From Pleomorphomonas sp. NRK KF1 (GTDB lineage: Bacteria; Pseudomonadota; Alphaproteobacteria; Rhizobiales; Pleomorphomonadaceae), in NCBI RefSeq assembly GCF_023721755.1, contig NZ_JAMDLH010000010.1, forward strand, positions 62,001 to 126,000: a DNA stretch of 64,000 nt. The letters run 5' to 3'. Of the stretch, positions 47,008 through 55,032 are shown piece by piece (position 1 is the stretch's first letter; each line of letters opens with the position of its first letter). Under the pieces are notes generated by a model. That model ran no database searches, had not been told where the DNA came from, and saw only the letters and a program-made list of their open reading frames with translations. The position numbers and the translations under genes were made by a program.

Positions 47008-47622
47008 TCAGATTTGTTCGATCTTGCGGGCCGTCTCGTCGAGCAGATCGGCCAGCGCGTCGATCTGCTCTGGCGTCAGGGCCGCACTCTGCATCTTCAG
47101 CCGCATGGCGAGGCGCATGTTCTCGACGGCCCGGAACAGGCGCGGGTTGTGTTCGGGACGGCGGTCCGAGCCGGCCTCGGCGAAGCGGGCGAGTACGGCG
47201 TCGATGGCGGCGCGGTTCTCTTCCACGGTGGTGCGACCGGCCTCGGTGGCGGCGTAGAGCTTCTTGTTGCCCTCCGAATTCATCACCTCGATCTGCCCGG
47301 TTTCCTCAAGCAGCGTCAAGGTCGGGTAGATGACGCCGGGGCTCGGCGCGTAGGCGCCGCCGGTACGGTCCTCGATCTCCTTGATGATCTCGTAGCCATG
47401 GCGCGGCTGTTCGGCGATCAGCGCCAGAACGACGAGGCGCAGCATGCCATTGTCGAAGAAGCGACCGCGACCGAAGGGGCCGCCGCGCTGGCCGGGGCCA
47501 TGACGCTCCGGCCGATCTCCACGTTCGCCCCAGAAGGGCCGGCCGAAAGGACCGCGGCTACCGGCGGCACGGCGGTCATCCCGGCAGTGAATGTCGTCAT
47601 TTTGGTGGAATCTGTGATGCAT
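47008..47622 (-). CDS. PadR family transcriptional regulator with Gly/Arg/His-rich N-terminus
   Basis: A 204-residue protein. The PadR winged helix lies in the middle (NGMLRLVVLALIAEQPRHGY, EIIKEIEDRTGGAYAPSPGV, YPTLTLLEETGQIEV), followed by a helical dimerisation tail. The first 58 residues are an unusual His/Arg/Gly/Pro-rich stretch (for example RGGPFGRGRFFDNG), which may bind metal or nucleic acid. It is a single gene. The AT-rich DNA directly upstream contains GATATATC, a plausible autoregulatory operator. The regulated target is unknown. Confidence 0.88.
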   Translation of the reverse strand: MHHRFHQNDDIHCRDDRRAAGSRGPFGRPFWGERGDRPERHGPGQRGGPFGRGRFFDNGMLRLVVLALIAEQPRHGYEIIKEIEDRTGGAYAPSPGVIYPTLTLLEETGQIEVMNSEGNKKLYAATEAGRTTVEENRAAIDAVLARFAEAGSDRRPEHNPRLFRAVENMRLAMRLKMQSAALTPEQIDALADLLDETARKIEQI

Positions 47623-47653
47623 AGATAGCTCCTGTTATCTCGTGATGTAATTA

Positions 47654-47661
47654 GATATATC
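47654..47661. promoter_or_regulatory. AT-rich palindrome upstream of padR
   Basis: GATATATC lies in an AT-rich stretch 32 bases upstream of the padR start. PadR-like repressors often bind such AT-rich palindromes in their own promoters. Confidence 0.35.
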
Positions 47662-47919
47662 GAAAGTGACTCGAATTTCAAGAGGGCCGACGCCGTTGGT
47701 GCGAAGAAAACTGGGGCGGAGTGTCGCGCGGACATGATGCCGGACGATGGATGCCTGCTCGAAGTTGTTGAGATACATAGAGTTTACTCCTCCATGGCTT
47801 TTCGCGTCGCGTGGTGCCTGACGGCGATGGGGCGCCGCATTTCCGATTGAGATCGGCTATATCTGAAGTGGTGTTGGCGATGTCCCGGCTATCGCCGTGT
47901 CATTTCCGGAGGGCAGGAC

Positions 47920-48408
47920 GTGGATTTCGAGAGTGCCTTGGTGATCGATGAGATGGACGGGGCCGAGCGCGAGGCCGTCATCGCGCTCTGGACGCGCTGC
48001 GGCCTGACAAGGCCGTGGAACGATCCCGTGGCGGACATGGCGTTGGCCGAGACGACGGAGAACGCCACTGTTCTGGTCGCGCGGCGGAATGGACGCATCG
48101 TCGGGGCTGCCATGACCGGTCATGATGGTCATCGCGGCGCGCTTTACTATCTGGGCGTCGATCCGGATCAGCGGTGCGGCGGTGTCGGGCGAGCCTTGGT
48201 CGAGGCGGCTGAGGGCTGGTGTCGGGCGCGCGGTGCCCCGAAGCTCAATCTGCTCGTTCGCAGCGAAAATCAGGCTGTGCTCGCCTTTTACGCGGCGCTG
48301 GGATATCGACCGACCGATAGTATTTCGCTTTATCGCACGCTCGACCCGGAACGCGAGGAGCGCGAGCGGGAGCAAAAGGCCGAGTGGGCGGCGAGAAGTC
48401 GTCGATGA
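47920..48408 (+). CDS. GNAT family acetyltransferase, YpeA-like
   Basis: A 162-residue GNAT acetyltransferase. ALWTRCGLTRPWNDPVADMA at the N-terminus and GHDGHRGALYYLGVDPD followed by the acetyl-CoA loop QRCGGVGRALVEAAE are close to the YpeA subfamily. NQAVLAFYAALGY is the usual fourth motif. The start is GTG 47920 with GGAGG 7-8 bases upstream. The substrate of YpeA is unknown. Confidence 0.88.
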   Translation: MDFESALVIDEMDGAEREAVIALWTRCGLTRPWNDPVADMALAETTENATVLVARRNGRIVGAAMTGHDGHRGALYYLGVDPDQRCGGVGRALVEAAEGWCRARGAPKLNLLVRSENQAVLAFYAALGYRPTDSISLYRTLDPEREEREREQKAEWAARSRR

Positions 48409-48669
48409 CCTTCGTGCCGACTAAAGTCTAGTCGAGGCTCTATTCTTAACAAGTGGCTGAATAAAAAGGGGTATCCGCGTCCTCAGTGCAACTTCCAGCG
48501 AGATGTCCAGAGGACATTAACCATTTCACGTGGTACTACGACTAAGTAGAAATAGACTGATTGGCAAGATTTAAACATGATAGATTCCTACTGGATTAAA
48601 AACCCAGGCTGACGGTTCGTTCCGGCCCCGCGGCGGGGGAGGGCGATCCCGAGTATCGGAGGCCGATAC

Positions 48670-48930
48670 ATGCTTGCGCTTGAACTGGTCCTTGTGCTGG
48701 TCGTCGCCGGCCTTGTCGTCGGAACGCAGTTCCGCGTCATCGCCATGGCTCCGCTGGCATTTGCGGCTTGCATCTGTGCATCCCTGGAAGCCATGACCCT
48801 TGGCGCTTCCGGTTCGCGCCTGGCTCTTCACATCGTAGAAGCGGCCATCTTCTTCGAGGTCGCGTATGCCGTTGGGGCTACGCTGGTTCACCTCCGGCTG
48901 CCCGCATTCTTCCTGCGCCGCCGCGTCTGA
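48670..48930 (+). CDS. Small membrane protein of unknown function
   Basis: An 86-residue hydrophobic protein with two or three membrane helices (about 2-22, 24-45 and 52-74) and a basic C-terminal end (FFLRRRV). The start ATG at 48670 follows GGAGG (48659-48663). I do not recognise a family. It stands alone between the acetyltransferase and the VOC gene, behind an AT-rich gap of 260 bases, and is followed by a perfect inverted repeat at 48964. Confidence 0.55.
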   Translation: MLALELVLVLVVAGLVVGTQFRVIAMAPLAFAACICASLEAMTLGASGSRLALHIVEAAIFFEVAYAVGATLVHLRLPAFFLRRRV

Positions 48931-48963
48931 CGTGTGTTCCGGATTCTTTGCTTGACGCTTTGA

Positions 48964-48984
48964 TGCTGCCAAAAATTGGCAGCA
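48964..48984. promoter_or_regulatory. Perfect 9-base inverted repeat before the VOC gene
   Basis: TGCTGCCAA-AAA-TTGGCAGCA lies 34 bases after the small membrane gene's stop and 43 bases before the VOC gene. It could be an operator for the VOC gene or a terminator for the gene before it; the following TTTGTT is only a weak U-run. Confidence 0.5.
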
Positions 48985-49026
48985 GTTTGTTCTATGGGTG
49001 TTTTATCGCAATGCGAGGAGGCGCCC

Positions 49027-49395
49027 GTGATTACCCCCACTTACTATCTGCTGCATGTCGCCGATCCCGAGACGAGCGGCGTCTTCTACCGCGAGCTGTT
49101 CGAAACGGCTCCGGTCGAGTCGTCGCCAACCTTCGTGCTGTTCGTTCTCCATGGCGGCATCAAGGTCGGCCTTTGGTCCAAGCAGACTGTTGAACCGGTG
49201 ACCGGCGGGGCGCCGGGCGCCCTGGAAATCGGCATTGCGATGAAGTCGCCCACTGACGTCGATGCGTTTCACCAGCGCTGGCTGGCGCGCGGGCTGCCGG
49301 TTTTCCAGGCGCCGGTCGATCTGGACTTCGGCCGCAGTTTGATGCTGACCGATCCCGATGGGCATCGCATCCGCGTCTTCGCCGTGGCGACTTGA
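49027..49395 (+). CDS. VOC family protein (glyoxalase/bleomycin resistance fold)
   Basis: A 122-residue vicinal-oxygen-chelate fold protein: YYLLHVADPETSGVFYRELF at the start and LDFGRSLMLTDPDGHRIRVF at the end, typical of small single-domain VOC proteins. Members include glyoxalases, drug-binding resistance proteins and dioxygenases; the ligand cannot be told from sequence. The GTG at 49027 has GAGGAGG 7 bases upstream. Upstream in-frame codons (from 48976) lack a ribosome site. Confidence 0.82.
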   Translation: MITPTYYLLHVADPETSGVFYRELFETAPVESSPTFVLFVLHGGIKVGLWSKQTVEPVTGGAPGALEIGIAMKSPTDVDAFHQRWLARGLPVFQAPVDLDFGRSLMLTDPDGHRIRVFAVAT

Positions 49396-49487
49396 CGAGG
49401 GCAGGACACCCGCCGGCTCCGGTCCGGCGGGTTCCGTCATTCGCCGGGCAGCCGGATGCTCTCGCTCGGCTGGCGAACTCAAATCTC

Positions 49488-49664
49488 TCAGCTGTTGTCC
49501 TCGGTGGGGGCGTCCGGGCCGTTCTTCTTGATCGACTCGATGGCGTTGATGGCCGAGGCCTTGGATTTGTAGCCTTCGGTCCAGAATATGATTTCGCCGT
49601 TATACTTGAAGTAGGCGACGTACTCATCAGCCTTGTTCTTCTTGATCTCGAACTTGTGCGCCAT
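49488..49664 (-). CDS. YegP/DUF1508 family small protein
   Basis: A 58-residue protein with the DUF1508 pattern: FEIKKNKADEYVAYFKYNGE, then FWTEGYKSKASAINAIESIK (the YegP repeat Y-x-S-K-x-x-A-x-x-A-I-x-S-I-K-x-N). One repeat is present where E. coli YegP has two. The function is unknown. The ATG at 49664 is preceded on its strand by GGAGGGGAAAAC. It is too short for a 60-residue cut-off but clearly family-like. Confidence 0.82.
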   Translation of the reverse strand: MAHKFEIKKNKADEYVAYFKYNGEIIFWTEGYKSKASAINAIESIKKNGPDAPTEDNS

Positions 49665-49895
49665 GTTTTCCCCTCCGTTTGAAACTCCAGACGGTGGATG
49701 ATCTGTCCATTATGCTGCCTTGCGGTGGCGATCCGGGGACAGCACCATCCCGTTCGAAAGTATTACCGAGCTTGAAGGCTGTCATTGCTCTTCAGGTATG
49801 AATTCAGCTCCGGCTTCTCATCCTTATGGATAGCCAAACGAAACGCGGCGGACCGTTTCCAGCCCGCCGCGCAGATTTTTGCCTAAGGTGTCAGC

Positions 49896-51113
49896 TTACC
49901 ACTTGGCCATTTCGGCTTCGAGGTTGGAGGCGACCTTCTCGAGGAAGCCGGTGGTCGACAGCCACTTCTGGTCCGGCCCGATCAGGAGGGCGAGATCCTT
50001 GGTCATGAAGCCGCTTTCGACGGTGTCGACGCAGACCTTCTCCAACGTGTCGGCGAACTTGGCGAGCTCCGCGTTGTCGTCGAGCTTGGCGCGATGGGCG
50101 AGACCGCGCGTCCAGGCGAAGATCGAGGCGATGGAGTTGGTGGAGGTCTCCTTGCCCTTCTGATGCTCGCGGTAGTGGCGGGTGACCGTGCCGTGGGCGG
50201 CCTCGGCCTCCACCGTCTTGCCATCGGGCGTCAGCAGCACGGAGGTCATCAGGCCGAGCGAGCCGAAGCCCTGCGCCACGGTGTCGGACTGCACGTCGCC
50301 GTCGTAGTTCTTGCAGGCCCAGATGTAGCCACCGGACCACTTCAACGACGAGGCAACCATGTCGTCGATCAGGCGGTGCTCGTAGGTGATGCCCAGCTTG
50401 TCGAACTCGGCTTTGAACTCGGCGTCGAACACTTCCTGGAACAGGTCCTTGAAGCGGCCGTCATAGGCCTTGAGGATGGTGTTCTTGGTCGACAGGTAGA
50501 CCGGCCACTTGCGCAGCAGGCCGTAATTGAACGAAGCGCGGGCGAAGTCGCGGATCGACTCGTCGAGGTTGTACATGGCGAGCGCCACGCCGGACCCGGG
50601 GGCCTTGAACACTTCCTTCTCGATCACCGCGCCGTCTTCGCCGACGAACTTGATGGAGAGCGTGCCCTTGGTGGGGAACTTGAAATCGGTGGCCTTGTAC
50701 TGGTCGCCGAAGGCGTGGCGGCCGACGACGATCGGCTGCGTCCAGCCGGGCACGAGACGCGGCACGTTCTTGCAGATGATCGGCTCGCGGAAGATGACGC
50801 CGCCAAGGATGTTGCGGATGGTGCCGTTGGGCGACTTCCACATTTCCTTGAGGTTGAACTCCTTCACGCGCGCCTCGTCGGGCGTGATGGTGGCGCACTT
50901 GATGCCGACGCCGTGCTTCTTGATGGCGTGGGCGGCATCGACCGTTACCTGGTCGCCCGTGGCGTCGCGGTTCTCGACGGATAGGTCGTAATACTCGATG
51001 TCGATGTCGAGATAGGGCAGGATCAGCTTGTCCTTGATCAACTGCCAGATGATGCGCGTCATCTCGTCGCCGTCGAGATCGACAACCGGGTTCGCAACCT
51101 TGATCTTCGCCAT
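49896..51113 (-). CDS. icd: NADP-dependent isocitrate dehydrogenase
   Basis: A 405-residue isocitrate dehydrogenase of the homodimeric, eukaryote-like NADP type common in alphaproteobacteria. It has [20 protein letters not shown] near the N-terminus, [13 protein letters not shown] at the substrate site, and the signature [20 protein letters not shown] with metal-binding aspartates. It converts isocitrate to 2-oxoglutarate in the TCA cycle. ATG 51113 ([10 protein letters not shown]) is the family start; the open frame beyond is not conserved. Confidence 0.97.
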   Translation of the reverse strand: MAKIKVANPVVDLDGDEMTRIIWQLIKDKLILPYLDIDIEYYDLSVENRDATGDQVTVDAAHAIKKHGVGIKCATITPDEARVKEFNLKEMWKSPNGTIRNILGGVIFREPIICKNVPRLVPGWTQPIVVGRHAFGDQYKATDFKFPTKGTLSIKFVGEDGAVIEKEVFKAPGSGVALAMYNLDESIRDFARASFNYGLLRKWPVYLSTKNTILKAYDGRFKDLFQEVFDAEFKAEFDKLGITYEHRLIDDMVASSLKWSGGYIWACKNYDGDVQSDTVAQGFGSLGLMTSVLLTPDGKTVEAEAAHGTVTRHYREHQKGKETSTNSIASIFAWTRGLAHRAKLDDNAELAKFADTLEKVCVDTVESGFMTKDLALLIGPDQKWLSTTGFLEKVASNLEAEMAKW

Positions 51114-51272
51114 AGTGGGGTGACCTTCCGAACGTGTGGCCGGGCCTTGAGGGCCGGTTCGTGCGCCTGCCGGTACGCAAACGCACGGATGCACCGCCTG
51201 TAGCATGACGTTGCCGTCGAGGCCAGTGCGGCCGCACCGCTTTTGGGCGTACGCTAACGTAAACGGAAGGTC

Positions 51273-52022
51273 TCAGGATGGAAGGGTAACGACCAAGGGG
51301 CCGTTGCGGGTGGCGACGATGGTGTGCTCGAACTGAACGGTCGGCGCGCGCGGCTCGGAGTAGAGCGTCCAGTCGTCATCTCCGTCCTCGGCCCATTCGG
51401 CGCCGAGCGACAGGAAGGGCTCGACGGTAAAGACGAGCCCGTCGGTGATGATGCGCCGCTCGCGCGGGTCCGGCCAGGTGGCGATTTCCGAAGGTTCTTC
51501 GTGCAGGGAGCGGCCGACGCCATGGCTGGCAAGGTTACGCACGAGCGTATAGCCGTTCTTGCGGGCGAAGGCGCCGACGGCGCGGCCGACGCCAGCCAGC
51601 GGTTTGCCCGGCGCCACGGCGCCGATGCCGGCCCACATGGCGCGGCGGCCGTCCCGGCAGAGCTTGTCCAGCTTGGCCGGCGCGGGGGATACGGCAAAGG
51701 ACGCGCCGCTGTCGGCGAAGAAGCCGTCCTTGGAGGCGGACACGTCGAGATTGATCAGGTCGCCGGCCTTCAGCACCCGGTCGCCTGGAATGCCGTGGGC
51801 GATCTCCTCGCAGACCGAGATGCAGGCGATGCCCGGAAAGCCGTAGCTCTCTTTCGGGGCGGGGACGGCGCCGGCTTCGTCCAGTACGCGGCCGGCGATT
51901 TCATCGAGCTCGGCGGTGGTGATGCCGGGGCGGACGGCGGTGGCCATGGCGGCGATGGCGTCGGCCACCGCGCGGCCGATCGCCTTGAGGCCGTCGAGTT
52001 CATCTTCGTTGGTAATGGTCAT
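51273..52022 (-). CDS. map: Methionine aminopeptidase type I
   Basis: A 249-residue metalloprotease that removes N-terminal methionine. The pattern is standard: YGFPGIACISVCEEIAHGIP, INLDVSASKDGFFADSG (metal aspartates), NLASHGVGRSLHEEP (metal histidine) and FTVEPFLSLG (metal glutamate). Some genomes carry several map copies; whether this is the essential one cannot be told here. Confidence 0.93.
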   Translation of the reverse strand: MTITNEDELDGLKAIGRAVADAIAAMATAVRPGITTAELDEIAGRVLDEAGAVPAPKESYGFPGIACISVCEEIAHGIPGDRVLKAGDLINLDVSASKDGFFADSGASFAVSPAPAKLDKLCRDGRRAMWAGIGAVAPGKPLAGVGRAVGAFARKNGYTLVRNLASHGVGRSLHEEPSEIATWPDPRERRIITDGLVFTVEPFLSLGAEWAEDGDDDWTLYSEPRAPTVQFEHTIVATRNGPLVVTLPS

Positions 52023-52049
52023 GTCGACTTTCGTGGCGCCCTCAGGCGT

Positions 52050-52601
52050 CTATTGGTGTTTGCCGATCCAGGTCGCAAAGGCGGCGAGGAAGCCGGAGAG
52101 GAAGGCCTTGGTATCATCGTTCGCCAGCTTGCCGTCCTTGTCCAGGAGGTCGCCGACCTTGGAAACATAGACTTCGGGCTGCTGCATGACCGGCATGTCC
52201 AGGAAGACCAGTGGCTGGCGAAGGTGGTGGTTGGCGCCGAAGGCGCCCAGCAGGCCCGGGGAGACGCTGGCGATGGCGGCGGGTTTGCCCTTCCATACGC
52301 TGTGGCCGTAGGGACGGGAACCCACGTCGAGGGCGTTTTTCAGCAGGCCCGGGATCGACCGGTTGTATTCGGGCGTGACGAACAGCACGGCATCGGCACC
52401 GGAAACCTCGCTCCGAAATCTGGCCCAGCCTTCCGGCGGTGCATCGCCTTCGAGATCCGGGTTGTAGAGCGCCAGATCGCCGATCTCGACGATGCGGAGC
52501 GCGAGCTTGTCGTCGGCGAGTGTTGCGAGGTTCTCGGCCACCGCCCGCGAGAACGAGCCCTTGCGCAGACTGCCGACAAGAACTGCCACGTCATAGGCCA
52601 T
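52050..52601 (-). CDS. NADPH-dependent FMN reductase
   Basis: A 183-residue flavodoxin-fold reductase: VLVGSLRKGSFSRAVAEN (phosphate-binding loop), ADAVLFVTPEYNRSIPG and KNALDVGSRPYGHSVWKGKP. Family members (ChrR/YieF-like) reduce quinones, azo dyes or chromate with NAD(P)H. The ATG at 52601 follows GAAGGAGAGAAGC. The gene is divergent from lrp, with which it shares a 167-base control region containing phased repeats, so it may be co-regulated. Confidence 0.9.
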   Translation of the reverse strand: MAYDVAVLVGSLRKGSFSRAVAENLATLADDKLALRIVEIGDLALYNPDLEGDAPPEGWARFRSEVSGADAVLFVTPEYNRSIPGLLKNALDVGSRPYGHSVWKGKPAAIASVSPGLLGAFGANHHLRQPLVFLDMPVMQQPEVYVSKVGDLLDKDGKLANDDTKAFLSGFLAAFATWIGKHQ

Positions 52602-52615
52602 GCTTCTCTCCTTCG

Positions 52616-52764
52616 TTCGGGGAACTTTCGTTCTTGTTATATGGGATTTCCCCGAATGCTGTCCACGCACTCGAACTTTGCGGCTTGCTCAGAGAATTTC
52701 GGGAAAATGTCCTGTCATGTAGCGATTTAACGGGAAATTATGTTGACGTTTCGGTAAAATGTGG
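52616..52764. promoter_or_regulatory. Phased operator repeats between the FMN reductase gene and lrp-lysE
   Basis: A perfect inverted repeat, TTCGGGGAA (52616-52624) and TTCCCCGAA (52648-52656), has its centres 32 bases apart. Three related direct repeats follow: TTTCGGGAAAATG (52697), TTAACGGGAAATTA (52727) and TTTCGGTAAAATG (52749). Their CGG cores are 31 and 21 bases apart, that is about three and two helical turns. Lrp-family octamers wrap DNA over such phased sites. Confidence 0.55.
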
Positions 52765-52768
52765 GAGC

Positions 52769-53233
52769 ATGTCCGGCATGGATGAAATCGATCGTCAAAT
52801 CGTGATGTGCCTTGGCGACGACGCTCGTCGCTCCCTGGCCGACATCGGCGGCGAGGTCGGTCTGTCGACCTCGGCGGTGAACGAGCGTATTCGCCGCCTC
52901 GTCGCGAGTGGGGTGATCCGCCGCTTCACCGTCGACGCCGATGCGGCTGCAATGGGGCTGGGCATTGCCGCGTTCGTCTTCGTCGGGCTTGCGGCGGATG
53001 CCGACGAAGCGGTGTTCAGGGCGGTTGCCGCCGATCATCCCGCCATCGTCGAATGCCAGCACGTCACTGGCGCCTGGAACTATCTCGTCAAGATCCGGGT
53101 GGCGTCGCTCGCGGGTATCGAGGCCTTTCTCGACGATCTCAAGCGGCGGCGGCTGATCGCCCGCAGCGAGACGATGATTGCCCTTTCGACCGTCGTCGAA
53201 CCGCCGTTCCGTCCTCGTGGAGACAGATCGTGA
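52769..53233 (+). CDS. Lrp/AsnC family transcriptional regulator
   Basis: A 154-residue regulator. An N-terminal helix-turn-helix (MDEIDRQIVMCLGDDARRSL, ADIGGEVGLSTSAVNERIRR) is followed by a RAM ligand-binding domain (IVECQHVTGAWNYLVKIRVA). The start is ATG 52769 or 52778. Its stop overlaps the GTG of the LysE-type exporter gene, so the two are coupled. This resembles LysG/LysE-like arrangements in which an amino acid inducer switches on its own export. Family pairing is known; the ligand is not. Confidence 0.9.
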   Translation: MSGMDEIDRQIVMCLGDDARRSLADIGGEVGLSTSAVNERIRRLVASGVIRRFTVDADAAAMGLGIAAFVFVGLAADADEAVFRAVAADHPAIVECQHVTGAWNYLVKIRVASLAGIEAFLDDLKRRRLIARSETMIALSTVVEPPFRPRGDRS

Positions 53234-53859
53234 GCCTTCTGCTGTTCGCCGCCAAGGGTTTTGCCCTCGGATTTGCCGTTGCCGCGCCGCTCGGACCGAT
53301 TGGAGCGCTGTGCATCAACCGGACGCTGCAACGCGGCTTCTGGGTCGGGCTGTCCGGCGGGCTGGGAACGGCGCTCGCCGATGCGGCCTACGGTGCTCTG
53401 GCGGCTTTGGGCTTTGCCGCCTTCTCGGCCTTTCTCGCCACGATCGACGGACCGATGCGCCTCATTGGCGGCCTCGCCATGATCTGGCTTGGCTGGCAGG
53501 GCATGAAGCCGAAGCCGCCGCGTCCGGCGGCCGAAGTGGGAGCGCGCGATCTTCTCGGCACCATTGGCGCCACCTTCCTGCTCACCATCGCCAATCCGAC
53601 GACCATCTTGTCCTTTGCCGTATTCTTTGCCGGGTTGGGCCTTGCATCGGCGGCGGACGCAGCCTCGGCGCTGGTGGTGGTCGCCGGCGTGTTCGCAGGT
53701 TCGCTCGCCTGGTGGATCATCCTGACCGGTGGCGTGGCGCTGGTGCGTCACAAGGTCAGCGATCGTTTCGCCCTGTGGGTCGGGCGGCTGTCCGGCGCGT
53801 TGATCCTCGTCTTCGGTGTCCTGGCGGTCGGCTCCTTCGCCGCCGGGTTCTTGCGCTAA
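53230..53859 (+). CDS. LysE family amino acid exporter
   Basis: A 209-residue exporter with about six membrane helices. The LysE/RhtB motif LGFAVAAPLGPIGALCINRT lies near the N-terminus, along with FLLTIANPTTILSFAVFFAG. The start is GTG 53230, overlapping the lrp stop by four bases. Its stop overlaps that of the convergent LysR gene by four bases (53856-53859). It probably exports an amino acid sensed by the Lrp-type regulator. Confidence 0.9.
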   Translation: MSLLLFAAKGFALGFAVAAPLGPIGALCINRTLQRGFWVGLSGGLGTALADAAYGALAALGFAAFSAFLATIDGPMRLIGGLAMIWLGWQGMKPKPPRPAAEVGARDLLGTIGATFLLTIANPTTILSFAVFFAGLGLASAADAASALVVVAGVFAGSLAWWIILTGGVALVRHKVSDRFALWVGRLSGALILVFGVLAVGSFAAGFLR

Positions 53860-54770
53860 TCCTTCGATCGCTCGCGCATGCTTCTGAGGCATGCGTCGAC
53901 GAAGACGCGCAGTTTCGGCTGCAGCCGGCTCGACTTGGGATAGTAGAGGTAGAGCGCGTCCTGGGCCGGCGAGAAGCCGCCGAGGCAGGTTTCGAGGCGC
54001 CCCTCCGCAAGCTCGCGGCGGACGTTCTGCGACGATGCGTAGGTGAGCCCGAGACCGGCCACGGCCATGGCGCGCAGCAGTTCGGAGTCGTCGGAGGTGA
54101 GCTGCCCCGGAGGCTCGATGGTGACGGCGACGCCCTCGCGCTCGAACTCCCACCGGTAGAGGTCGCCACTGTCTGGCAGACGGAAGCGCAGGCACGCATG
54201 GTGGGCGAGATCGTCCGGCGTCTCCGGCCGGCCATGGGCGGCGAAATAGGCCGGCGAGCCGACGACCACCCAGGAGAAAGGTGGAGTGACGCGAACCGTC
54301 AGCATGTCCTGGTCGATGAACTCGCCGATGCGGATGCCGGCGTCGAAGCCGCCACCGACCAGGTCATGCCGCTTGGTGTCGGTGATGACTTCGACGGCGA
54401 TGTCGGGGTAGGTCGTCAGGAAGGAAGACATCATCGGCGTCAACACTTGGCGGGCGGCGATGTGGTGGGTGAGAAGGCGAAGCCTGCCCGACGGTCGTGC
54501 ACTGAGATTGGCAAGCGTGTCGAGCGAACCGGCAATCGCCTCTGCGGCCGGTCGGACTTCTGCAAGAAGCCGCTCGCCGGCCTCGGTGAGGGCAACGCGG
54601 CGCGTCGTGCGGTGGAGAAGCGGCAGGCCGATCCGCCGTTCCAGTGTCTGCACCGCCTGGCTGACGGCACCCGGCGTGACGCCGAGTTCGCGGGCAGCGG
54701 CGCGGAAGCTGCCCCGCCTAACGACGGTGAGAAACTCGCTGATTCCATCGAAGAGGTCGGTTCGGGCCAT
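53856..54770 (-). CDS. LysR family transcriptional regulator
   Basis: A 304-residue LysR regulator: winged helix (FLTVVRRGSFRAAARELGVT, PGAVSQAVQTLERRIGLPLL) and a substrate-binding domain ending YPKSSRLQPKLRVFVDACLR. It belongs to the large CrgA/AaeR-like group (GDGGFDAGIRIGE-type region, here GGGFDAGIRIGEFID). ATG 54770 has GGAGAAT upstream. It is divergent from the aldo/keto reductase gene, which is therefore its likely target. Confidence 0.92.
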   Translation of the reverse strand: MARTDLFDGISEFLTVVRRGSFRAAARELGVTPGAVSQAVQTLERRIGLPLLHRTTRRVALTEAGERLLAEVRPAAEAIAGSLDTLANLSARPSGRLRLLTHHIAARQVLTPMMSSFLTTYPDIAVEVITDTKRHDLVGGGFDAGIRIGEFIDQDMLTVRVTPPFSWVVVGSPAYFAAHGRPETPDDLAHHACLRFRLPDSGDLYRWEFEREGVAVTIEPPGQLTSDDSELLRAMAVAGLGLTYASSQNVRRELAEGRLETCLGGFSPAQDALYLYYPKSSRLQPKLRVFVDACLRSMRERSKD

Positions 54771-54860
54771 GGATTCTCCAAGGGCGGTGTCACGGGCTCT
54801 CCGAGGCGTGATTTGGCGAGCCGTTCTGGCGGAGGCATAATAGCAGTCGCAATAGGCCAT

Positions 54861-54881
54861 GATTGTATAGATCAACTAATC
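54861..54881. promoter_or_regulatory. Candidate LysR box between lysR and the aldo/keto reductase gene
   Basis: GATT-N13-AATC encloses TTG-N7-CAA, which fits the LysR pattern T-N11-A (54863-54875), in an AT-rich patch of the divergent region. Confidence 0.35.
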
Positions 54882-55032
54882 AGGCTGTGCGATCGGGCGC
54901 GGCTAGTCCGGCCAGCCGGGGCACCCTATGTTCTTGGTGGGCGTCAGGGCAGCCTTCGTCGTGCCGCATCGCCCGTCGCGCTTTGGCGCCGATCGCTTTC
55001 TCGTTCCTCAATCCATTCTTCAAGGTGATGAC

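Noticed and set aside
48571-48972. 133-codon minus-strand open frame opposite the small membrane protein
   Set aside because: Charged, low-complexity product without family pattern; the plus-strand frame has a better ribosome site and a typical membrane profile.
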